Shown in pieces: positions 23,001-35,000 of a DNA stretch of 64,000 bases. Each line of letters starts with the position of its first letter. Position 1 is the first letter of the stretch. The notes below the pieces were generated by a model. It saw nothing but the letters and a program-made list of their open reading frames with translations, had not been told where the DNA came from and did not search any database. This DNA is from Nematostella vectensis. Its lineage: Eukaryota; Cnidaria; Anthozoa; Actiniaria; Edwardsiidae. Position numbers and translations under genes: made by a program. Location of the stretch: the NCBI RefSeq assembly GCF_932526225.1, contig NC_064043.1:4329501-4393500 (forward strand), written 5' to 3'.

Positions 23001-26000
23001 TGGACTTTATATTGCTGATCAACATATCTTAATAAGATAGCTAAGGCCTCGCCAAGTCTTGTACTCCTATCAAAGATAACAGAGAACCCATTCGAGGCCG
23101 AGATTTTAGTCTTTATCAGCATCTTCTAGCTTTCTCTGATATTAAAGGGATGAACTCTGACAGATGGGATCGAGTGGTCAATCAATGGCCATACTTTTCA
23201 AGGAAAGGTCTAAGAACATCAACTTTTGCAAGAGGAATCCCAGCTTTGAGCATTATCTCTACCAGCTCGTAGCGATAGAGGCGCATTTCCTCTGGAAGAG
23301 TGAAACCTTGAATGGTGTTATGTTTGGACAAAAGTTTCTTAATGTTCTGATCCTTCGCTTTGTCCTTCTCAAGAGTAGCTTTAGCCCTTAGATGCTTTTG
23401 CGAAGTAACGTGCTTTTTCAGAGAGCTCTTTTTCTATGATAACGTCTCTTTACAGGCTTTGCACCTAAGTTTTCCAGATTGAGCAACCAAATATTCATTT
23501 TGGAATTCCTTAACTCTCTGCCAAGTCGGCACTTCAGGCCCTGACGTTTCACGGACAGTCTTTTTCCCAGCAAGGTTGTCTGGGTGTTTTCTTTCTCGGG
23601 AAATTGTTGCTTTCTGAGGTGTACTTAGCTTAGCTCCAGCTGTTCCAGCTATTGTTAGAGGGTTGTATTCTATAATAAGTTCATCGTCAATCGAGGATTC
23701 CGCCATTTTGAATAGTGAATGAACGCTGACCGTCAAGACTGCATGCTCGTCAAACCACAGGTTGACCAATGACCATAAATGATTAACAGATTTATGAATG
23801 AGGTAAGAAGCTAAAAAATGCAAATAATTCGATACCAAGAACAAGAAAAAAAGCAAAAAAAAATGCACATTTGAGGTGAATATATCCCTAAAAACCAGAA
23901 AAAAAAACAGCATAGATGCCCGGAAAAGGAAAGCTTGCCGCAAATCCTAAAAGTTGCTCAAAAGTTGCCGAGCATCTTTGGGACAGCCCTAGAACTCATC
24001 CACCATGTCATTTGATCTATATACCCTCCCCTCTCCCCTCCCCCCCCTCTTCTTTTGCCACACCAACCTAAACACATCGTCGGTGAACTCATCCACCATA
24101 TCATATGATCTATATACCGTCCCCTCTCCCCTCCCCCCCTTCTTTTGCCACACCAACCTAAACACATCGTTGGTGAACTCATCCACCATGTCATGTGATC
24201 TATATACCATCCCCTCTCCCTTTCCCCCCTTCTTTTGCCACACCAACCTAAACACATCGCTGGTGAACTCATCCACCATGTCATGTGATCTATATACCCT
24301 CCCCTCTCCCCTCCCCCCCTTCTTTTGCCACACCAACCTAAACACATCGTCGGTGAACTCATCCACCATGTCATGTGACCGGATGACCGCTAGTCCGCGC
24401 AGCATCTCAGCAAAGTGATTACTCAAAGGGATGCGACTTGCTACCTCCAGCTTTCGGACTTGACGGGCCGTACGCAGGTAGTACCCCCAGAAGAGCACAA
24501 AAAGCACGACGAGAGGAACCGCGAAGAGAAGTAGGCACTGGTTCAACAGAGCAGGGAGAAGAATGGCCGTGATGGTGAAACAGGCGCCTGGGGAAGAGAA
24601 ACATTGTAAGTATCCAGGGTTCGTGCAGGTCCTTGAACTCCTTGAAAAGTTCTTGAATTTGAAATCCCTTTTCAAGGGCACTTGAAACTCCTGAAAAATA
24701 GGTGAATCTCCTTAAAAAATCGTGAATTCTTCTTAAGAAAGATCCTATAACCAATATGTAACGAAACAAACGACGATATTTCATAATTTTTTTTTATGAA
24801 AAGTGCGTCTGTCGTCTTTTCCGAACCTGCCTATCTCCCTGTGGTAAGTTTTTCCCGCGCTTGGATGTCACGTGACAGCTTGCAACCTCGAATTTCCCTT
24901 CGAGGCATTCGAGCATCGACAGGTGCTTTTTAAACACGCACGCGCACTATAAAAGGGAGCTCCCTAGGAAAGCTCCGAAAAATCTGTCAATCAAATCAGT
25001 TGAGTCAAGACTTCAAAGCGTGCGGACGTGTTTCACGGAGCTCCCGACAAACCAGCAAATGAGTCGAGCTACAGTGCAAGTAAGTAAAAATTCGGTCTTT
25101 TTGTTATCAGAAACGTGTTAAAATGCAACGGTATCTGTAGCTTTAAGAGTACAATGTTTTACAGCAGAAAATACACATCTCCATCGTAAATTGAATGAAT
25201 TTTCTCCCCTTTTTACGTGAGTGCTAAAGTTTCCCCGTTCGGACTTAGGCATGTTTGTGGCTTTATTTCATCATTAAATCCTCAAAATTGTTGAAAAGAG
25301 AGAAACCGGTAGGTCCTTCTCTCTTTTTTTTAAAAAATCCCTTACGGGTTTTAGATAACTGACGGCGTAAATGTAAACAAACGAGCGCACAACTTCATTT
25401 GTGTCGCTCGTATTTCGCTTCTAAAGTCCAAGGAGAAGTTTTTTGGCACCTGAGTTGTACATTTGCCAATGACTTATCCGCTTATGAAGTGCTTTTCTCA
25501 ATCTTTACCCAAGTTGCATTGATTCTTTGCTATAGTATTCATAATAACCATTCCGCTTCTCAGTGAAAAAAATGGCATTCAAGTTTTGTTAGGCTTCGAT
25601 ACTTCGATTTATTACTCCTATAAGTAGCTTTCGCTAATACTAGGAGGCATATAGAGCTAAAATAATTACAATAAGTATTGCTCAAATAATAACGAATAAT
25701 TATGATACAAAGAGTATTAAAGAGTAACTGTATAAGTAAATATTGTAATTATTGTATAATTATGATACAAAGAGTATTAAAGAGTAACTGTAGCAAAAAC
25801 AAACATCAATGTATAAATAAGTAAATAAATAAATAAATAAGTAAATAGATAAAATAAGAAAAACAGGATAGATACTTGAGACAAATAGGTAATAAACAAA
25901 TAAATAAATTAGTAGTGAATAACAAGCAGACAAACGAAATATTTAATGGACCCTTCCCCCTACGGCGCTCCACACCCCCATCCACACCAGAATCACTCGC

Positions 26001-29000
26001 AACCGCTTCAGCAAAGCATTGCAGAGGACTCCGGCGTAGACAGAAGCACAGAACGCCACAAGGGGAAAGGACCATTGAGGATCTAAATGCTAACACAAGT
26101 AACATGCACTTTAAATCTAATTGCAGATAAATGATATAAATAAATAGCTAAATACATAAATAATAAATAGATAAATAGCTAAATAAATAAATAAATGAAT
26201 GACTAATAAATAAACAAACTAACTAAGCAGCTAATGGGTTGGGGATCTAAAGCCTGCGCAAGTAGCAAGGTACTTGTAAAGATCTAACTGCAGGCTGAAC
26301 AGCAGCCTTATACTTGGCAAGGGTATTAATTGATTTGACGTCGTTGGGGAGCAAATTCCAGATTCTTATGGCTCTAGCGAAAAAAGAATAGTTGAAAGCT
26401 AGGGTATTTGCTTGCAATTGGTTATAATACAGCTCTTTGCGCCTGGTGGATCTGGTTGATCGCGTGACAAGATCAGGTAATTTAGCATATATAAGACTAT
26501 TATGAAATTTATAAAATAAGATAGCCTGACTAGTTAAACGTCTTTGTTCAAGAGTGTCCCAAGATAGGTCTTTAACAAGTTTTGTGGTACTTGCATACGG
26601 GTCATATGTGTTGGTGACGAACCGTGCAGCGTTCTTTTGCACTTGTTCCAGGCGATTGACATCGGTATCAATCGCATAAAATGCATAAAATATTTTAAAA
26701 ATAGAATAAGCTAATGCCTGTAAAAAAAACATTTGTTGTTGCACTTAGATAATGTGTTGTAAATAAAGCGAATATAATAATTGCTTTTCTTCCTTTTTGT
26801 CACTTTACCTTTGACCTATTTACATTTCAATCACAGACCTATCCAAGTGCACAAAGTTTGGAGCCAAAGTTCCAATGCATCTCCTCAAACCACTACTCCT
26901 ACTAATACTAGCTCTCCACTACCAGTACAATGTTAATATTTGTTTATTGTAAATACCTGGATTAGGCATGATCAAGTGTGCTTTACATGCACAGACTGAT
27001 CTATGCAGTTTACAATATCATTAAGGGAGTAAGTATGTAAGCACTGTAACTTTCCCAAAATATAAAGTGTAATTTAGTGTAAATAAAAGCATAAAAACAT
27101 TAATAAAAACTACTTGTTATTTGAGTTGACTAGGCAGCATGCCTATAGTCATCCACACATTGTATCATATATGAACCAACACTGATGACAGTGCATTACA
27201 AAATATGTCCTAGTCATCAATTGGTATTCTACTGGAGGCAGTCTCAAGGAGGAAGTAAGATGTGAAGTGAAGGCTAATCCAGATATGGGAGCCATGGGAA
27301 TGTAAGTTTCTTTATCTTTATTTTATTATCTGCATTTTCCTAATATTGGATGGAACTCCCAAATCTAAGCATGGGAGAGTTAGGGGTATGGGGGCCTGTT
27401 CCCTTTTCTCAAAATATAGGAATCAGAAAACCCTTGTTGTATAGATTGTTTATTGTTTCATCTTTTTTAAATGTTTTCACAATGATGGAAAAATAAACTG
27501 CATTGTTAGAACAATTTAGGTTGCATTTGTTATTGAATAATTACACAAAATAGTTGTATAGGAAAGATGTGTCATGAACTACACAGAAATAACACACCAA
27601 TTTAGTATATTCAACATATACATTAACCTAGATGTGTTGTAATGCATTACGATGAAAACAGATACCTCCCCCCCTATTCTGAGTTTTATACAGTCCGTCA
27701 AAGTCAAACACAGCTGCACCTAGTCAGGGGTATCCAAGCTTTCCAACAGTGCTTTGCGGTCCCCACTTTTAATCCCTCGTCGTTGTGCTGAAGCCAGCAC
27801 AAGTTGATGGTTGCTTGTATTTTTCATCAAAAATACAGCTATGAGCATATTAGGAGAGTGTCTCAGGACATCATGAAGTCTTTTGGGGCATAACTGAGTG
27901 CTTTGCTTATGGATATTTGCAAGCAAAGGTGGATTCATGATGATTTTTTCTTGTTTGGCTTTGCCTGGATGAGAAAATGATTTTCTAATGAATCACCACA
28001 GCTCTCCTAAATGCTGTCTTTTCTGAAACCAAATTGATTCCAAAATTGTTTACACTGCTATTCTGGGTCTGTATGACCTGGAATTGATTTGTTTGGCTTC
28101 GGAGTGAAAAGACTTATTAAAAACCATCTGACTTTGGGGAGAGGAGTGTTGACTGGCCCTCCCTTCGTGAATTGTCCCCTGGATCTCCCAGAATGCTTTG
28201 CAATACGTAAAGACATCTTCGTGGTTGTACAATCCTTCAAGGAGTGGACATTGTGTTTTGAGGCCATGGAAATGTACCTGGACGATCAGAATAAAGGTAT
28301 ATATTTGTGTCTTGAGCTGTGTTTGCTGATCTCTCCCTTGTGTGGTATTTTGAGCGTTTTATTGAGAGGTGTGATTCTGCTTTTCTCTCCTTGTTCGATT
28401 TGAGATTTGTCAAAGAACCTGTGCTATTATTTGGCTTAAGAGTAGATGCCAACACCTTGGTTGGATGCATATCTGCAAGACCATTTATCCCTTAGACTGA
28501 TGCCTGAGTATCTTCATCTTGTTGTGTTTATTTTGCATTTATGAATTTTTTGGGTTGTGGGTACTTCCCAAAGCCGGTACAGGCCGGTTGAGGGGTCAAT
28601 GTTTTAATTTATTTTTTTTATGTCTATGCCAAATATCTTCACATCATATCAGGGCTGCATCACAAACACCAGCATATTGTCTCTGTGATCAGTTGATTTT
28701 AGGCCATGAAGCATCATTCTGAACAGTATAGACAATATAATGATTCTATTGTAGTCTTTACTTATACATGACATTTCAAACTAATGAGGAAAGATACACA
28801 AACTTCTTACCTAATTTTGACTTAGTATTTCACGACACTTCCAGATGACATAGTGAGTTTATCCACTTCATGGAGTCAACGCAAACACATTGCATTTGCG
28901 CGCTGGCAAGGTGGCCCTGTCTACAAAATGCAATGCTTTGCGGGTCAGAACAAAGACTACAAAACGAACACTTTCCTTTCGTTTTTTCTAATAAAATAGA

Positions 29001-32000
29001 CTTAGTGAATAGATAAATTCATTGGACTGGCTTCCTGGGATTTAATCGAAAGCTATTTGAAAGGACTGAAGAGTTGAGGGAGGAAATATCAGTTGTTGAT
29101 TACGTCGTGAGTAGTGCTTCGATCAAATTGGCGTTCTTGGTCGTTGAAGTTTCCTTTGATGAACCACGACGGGATTTGCAATCTTGTTGTTGATCCTTAA
29201 TTCTCTTAAGTCGACCTTCGTCTCCTGTAGAAAGCGCTATGTTGAACAGGGTGCTTCGGTCTCAAAAAGGATTTCGCCACCGTTGCACTGATCCCCCCCC
29301 CCCTTGATAAAAGATTGACTCAAAGATCGAACTTCTGGCTTTGGTCTCTATATTTGGGGGTTGTTTTGCGGCTGTTCTTTTGGTTGAATCTGCTATCCAC
29401 AATAACAAACTGAGTGGAGGCTCGGAGGAAGGAAAAGGGTGAGACTGGAGTAAAAGGACTGATTGACACTGGGAAAATGGCGCGAATTTCAAAAGCAGCA
29501 TCCATTCACAACAAAAAAAGAGCTTTATTGACTAATAAACATTTGTTTTTATTATGCTTTATTCGAGCTTTGATTCCCCCCTTTGATAACGCTGCCAGCC
29601 GCCATGTTGGATACTGATTAGTATGCAAAAAAGGGGGCGGAGCGATCCGTTTATACCGCGCGTTCGTGTTTAACTCGTGTGATAAAGAGGTAAGTTTTCT
29701 ATACATACTGTAAGTTATATATATCAATTCTCCAGTAATTGAGGCTTTATTCATATTTTTGAGCTTTTGATTTGAGTTTCTAAATAGCAATCTAGTTATG
29801 AACAAAATTATAGATTTACTTTTCCGTTGTTTCTTCACCGGCTCTGTGGTAAAACGTTTATTTTATCTCTATGGATAAGAGATAGATTGTATAGTTATGT
29901 TTGTGAATATAACATTTGTTACCCTCGTTTATTTCAAAAGAGGCGAGTGACATTGAATTCGGCAAACAGATTGGCCAAAACACAAGCTCGATTTGTTGTG
30001 TTTTGAGACGGTAAAAAATTAATTTGTTTTCTTACTCTTTTCATTATCAAACCTCAGTGTATTGTCGATCTGAAAACGGAATCCAAACCAAGATGGCCAC
30101 GATGTTATTTATATTTTTTATTATCGTTTTATTAAAGGAAACTTGACAATATATTCGGTGCTGGAAGTTCTCGCTATACAGTTGCTTAATTCCAGGCGCA
30201 ATACTATGCAAAACAACAAACAGGTGTTCGGCTTAAAAAAATTTAGGCGTTTTTACACTTGCGCTTTTTGCTATAATAATCTTGGGCAACGGAAGCAAAA
30301 AAATATTGGGGGGGATTACATTTTTTTCTCTATTTCCGACCCCCCCTCACTTTTGTTTTCTACTGAGAAAATTACGAGATTTTTGCAGTTTGCTTGTGCG
30401 CTCTCGTGTCGTCAGCACCACGCGCAGAAGCTTAAAACAGTAAACTTGCGTCAAAACTTGCATTTCGTTTGGCCAGGGCTTCAGCTTAAAAAATACTTGG
30501 TGCCGATACTCAGCAATGCTATCAATGTGTTTTCTCCCAGGTGATACAGAAATACACAAGAACCTGGAAATCCTTGCATACCAAAAAGTAATTGCTTCAA
30601 TTCGCGAACTAACAGCATGATTTATGTGATGCTTACAGATGGTTAGAATATGTTGCTAGCCGTTCATTGACATTGATTCCTAGCATGCGGGAGTATCGCA
30701 TCCAAGCTAAGCTTAACAAGACGGAACCAAAACATCACGAAGGATATAAACTTGTTGAGAAAGCTGTGACGTCGGACGAGCTGCTGAAGGCAAAACATTT
30801 GTTCTGGATATCAGTTGCCCAAGATTTCCGGCCCTTCTTGACGCTCTACTTATCCCTTTTCTTGCATCTGACCAACTTATGTGTAGTGTGTAAAGTGTCA
30901 TGGATAGCGCCACCTCTTTTCCTTAAACTGGCAGAGATTGACATATCAGATGAGAGTACCAAGGCTGCAAAGGATGTTGACTTAGGGATTGTAACAAAAC
31001 GTGAGCTGTCTTCTTTACGTAGTGCAGGAAAAATCACACAAAGGGAAGAGCTACAGTTTAGGATTGCGAGTGCAAGCACTTTCTTACTCGAGCCGCAGAA
31101 AAGCTATTGGAAAAATGCCCTCTCAAGTACCACATCGTAAGTTGTATGAGATGTCTTGATCCCTATATAATTGCAGGATCAGTAGTATCCTCGGTGAAGC
31201 TATTTGATAGGCTTCTGAACTGTTTAATTGACGCCAAAAGAGTCAAGGAAATGGATGCAGACGGTCTAAAGCGAGAATACCAACAGTTTTTGGCAAAGGA
31301 TGTTCATGGTCATCCACAAACACTGTTGAAATTCAAAAACTTCGACAAGGTGAATGACGAACCTTTGGATGCTCTATTGGCCGGTATTTTGAAAGGCAGA
31401 GAACACCCTCTAGAATTTTTGGAACCTACTGAAGTGCTTACTTGTTCTTCCTCACGGCCAGGCCGGTGTAGAAAGAGGTTTCAGCATTAATAAAGAGATA
31501 ATGGATTTCAACTTTAAAGAAAGATCCGTTTTTGCTTTGCGAGTAATTTATGACCATATCAAGAAGTCTGGTGGCGTACTAAATGTTGAATTGGATCAAG
31601 ATCTTAGAAATGCCACAAGACAAGCGTCTTAATCTACCTACCGCACAGAGCAACGAAAGCAACAAGAAACTGAGAAGAAGGCAGAGAAAGACAAGTTGAA
31701 CAAAGCGGTCGATGATGGGCTATTTGCAGCACAAACCAAAAGGAAGCGAATCCTTGAAGACTGCGCCCAGCTTAAGCAAAGTGTGGACCAGCTGATGGAC
31801 CTTGCAGAAAATGAACAGAACTTTGTACATGTCACAAAGGCTAACAGTTTCAAAAGAACAATAAGAAACATGGAACGAGAAGCTGATGAGTTGGGCGATA
31901 AAATCGACGATCTGAAGAAAAAGCTTAAACTTTAATTTTTTTTTCATGTTCGACTTTATCTTAGTAGCAGAAACGGATTGTCCAGGTACATGTTCCCATA

Positions 32001-35000
32001 ACATTGCTGTAAGTGTTTGTTGGTGTATGCCTACACTTCACGAATGGCGGTACTGTCATGGTATTCACAGTTTTGAAGGGTAAATTGGAAATGTATTTTC
32101 GTTTTTATTGAGATGCAAAATAAAACGTTTCTTAAAGATGCTCCTTGAAAATTTTTGTTTTTGCCCTTGAAAACTTCTTGAATACTCCTTAAATTCTTGT
32201 TTGGCTGACCAGCACGAACCCTGGTATCGGGATACCTGTGGTTGTCAGAGTTTTCCTTGTCATATATTTTTAGGAGACCCGTTTGAATGAAAAGTGCTTA
32301 GACAAAACGGACCAGTTACTAAACACTGTAAGGCACAGAAATCTGAAGGATCTTCCAGCTTTAGATTATAAGGGGATTCAAATTCCCTCCTGGCCCGGAA
32401 ACAGTATTTGCGGCAATGAACTCCTTTATTATCATGAAAACTAGATCTAGAATTCCCGAGGGGTTTTCTGTCCTCGCCATGTTATAGCCTGCGTAGCGGC
32501 TATAACCTCTCTTCCCTCCCTTTTTAACCGCTACGCAGGCTACACGTAATAACGCTAAATGCTTGCCCAACTGTCCTACTGTTTCTCGAGTAACCGGCAT
32601 TTACCTTACCTTGCAAAGCGTCGAGGAAAACGCCCGGCAGGATCTCGTCCATAGCACTGACATCTTTAGAAAAGCTATCAAGGATCTCCGTGGCTTTCTC
32701 GGGGTTTTTCGTGAACATATTCGCCGGTCCTTTGAGAACAGCCTCCATGACAGTATTATACATCTTGTTGGATGATCGCAAAGCTGTCGATACGAAGACG
32801 GTCGCGCGTAGAATGACAAGTAAAAAGGGACCGGCCACGAGAGAGGCGTATACATACCACGTGTCTTCACTCGTCATCAGGTTGTATTCGGTGTGACTGA
32901 TGTATAGAAGCCACACATCCGGGGCGATCAGTATAACTGCAGGACAATGCAGAGATAATGCTTATGTTAACGCAAGTGTGAACGAAGCGCTGAGGCCAAT
33001 AAGGTGCACGAATGATTAACTTTCAATGTTTGCTTGCTATTTACATGTCACGTTAAGTTATGCGCATCGCGAGTATTTTTCTTGTATTATCATTGTTTTG
33101 TATATGTTGTCGCCGGTTAGCGTTCTCACGCGTCGCCCATTGCTGGATGAGCTCACTAGAGGCAATTAAGTTATTTAAAGATTAAAGACACCAAAGAAAC
33201 GAATTTGTAATGATGATGATGGCGATGGCGATCCTTGTATTGATGATGGCAATGATATGCAGCTAGCAGTGCGCCATATAATTTATATATTAACTAAATC
33301 TACGGGATTTACATTGTTTTAAAGTTTAAGCTGTTAAAAAGAACGATCAAGCAAAACCATCAGAACTATTATTGATAATGGTTTAGCTGACGATGTTAAA
33401 AATCATTATCACTAATCTGTCACTGATAATTAGACCCTAGCCATTTTCAGGCGCGTATCCAGGATTGGCTGAGGGGGGTGGGGGGTGCGCAGGCATCGGT
33501 ATCATATGGGAAAAGGCTATTATTAGAAGATTCCCTAATAAGATTGATTTTGATTCCATTTAACGATACCTTGGAACAGGAAGAACAGCAAGGCGCACAG
33601 TACTATCAGAGGATCCCACATAGCCGCCGAGAAGTATTTCCAGTAAGTCTTACCCTGAACAGGGCATGGTAAACTGTCATTCTCAACCGGTCGGTCAACG
33701 ACGCTAGGAATCTTGATAACCTGTGTGTTGAGGGTAGTTGTAAACGGCGATGTCGATCAGCTGGGAGGGGAGGTGTAAGGGTAGTAAACAGGGGCAATCT
33801 TGATCACCTGTGGGGGGTGGGCAGTGAATCAATAGGGGCGATCTTGATCACCTGTGGGGGGTGAGGAGTGTTACAATAGGGGCGATCTTGATTACCTGTG
33901 TGGGGTGATGAGTGTTACAATAGGGGCGATCTTGATCACCTGTGGGGGGTGAGGAGTGTTACAATAGGGGCAATCTTGATCACCTGTGGGGGGTGAGGAG
34001 TGTTACAATAGGGGCGATCTTGATTACCTGTGGGGGGTGAGGAGTGTTACAATAGGGGCGATCTTGATCACCTGTGGGGGGTGAGGAGTGTTACAATAGG
34101 GGCGATCTTGATCACCTGTGGGGGGTGAGGAGTGTTACAATAGGGGCAATCTTGATCACCTGTGGGGGGTGAGGAGTGTTACAATAGGGGCGATCTTGAT
34201 CACCTGTGGGGGGTGAGGAGTGTTACAATAGGGGCAATCTTGATCACCTGTGGGGGGCGAGGAGTGTTACAATAGGGGCGATCTTGATCACCTGTGGGGG
34301 GTGAGGAGTGTTACAATAGGGGCAATCTTGATCACCTGTGGGGGGTGAGGAGTGTTACAATAGGGGCGATCTTGATCACCTGTGGGGGGTGAGGAGTGTT
34401 ACAATAGGGGCAATCTTGATCACCTGTGGAGGGCGAGGAGTGTTACAATAGGGGCGATCTTGATCACCTGGTGGGTGAGAAGTGTTACAACAGGGGCAAT
34501 CTTGATCACCTGTGGTGGGTGAGGAGTGTTACAATAGGGGCAATCTTGATCACCTGTGGGGGGTGAGGAGTGTTACAATAGGGGCGATCTTGATCACCTG
34601 GTGGGTGAGGAGTGTTACAATAGGGGCGATCTTGATCACCTGTGGGGGGTGAGGAGTGTTACAATAGGGGCAATCTTGATCACCTGTGGGGGGTGAGGAG
34701 TGTTACAATAGGGGCGATCTTGATTACCTGTGGGGGGTGAGGAGTGTTACAATAGGGGCAATCTTGATCACCTGTGGGGGGCGAGGAGTGTTAGAATAGG
34801 GGCGATCTTGATCACCTGTGGGGGGTGAGGAGTGTTACAATAGGGGCGATCTTGATCACCTGTGGGGGGTGAGGAGTGTTACAATAGGGGCAATCTTGAT
34901 CACCTGTGGGGGGTGAGGAGTGTTACAATAGGGGCGATCTTGATCACCTGTGGAGGGCGAGGAGTGTTACAATAGGGGCGATCTTGATCACCTGGTGGGT

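Larger units (their letters stand above)
24615..32223 (+). mobile_element. 7.6-kb DNA transposon with CAGGGTTCGTGC ends
   Basis: Left end CAGGGTTCGTGCAGGTC at 24615; the reverse complement of the right end (32208-32223) is CAGGGTTCGTGCTGGTC. Inner similarity (AAGGGCA, AAGTTCTTGAA versus GAAGTTTTCAAGG) continues. Flanked by GTATC at 24610-24614 and 32224-32228, a 5-bp target duplication. The interior holds a promoter-like start at 24948, a spliced-looking first exon, LINE 3' fragments near 26 kb and a hAT-like transposase remnant on plus at 30667-31935. It sits in transporter intron 7. The 5-bp duplication fits the hAT5-like groups better than classic 8-bp hAT; that classification is inference. 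Confidence 0.7.
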
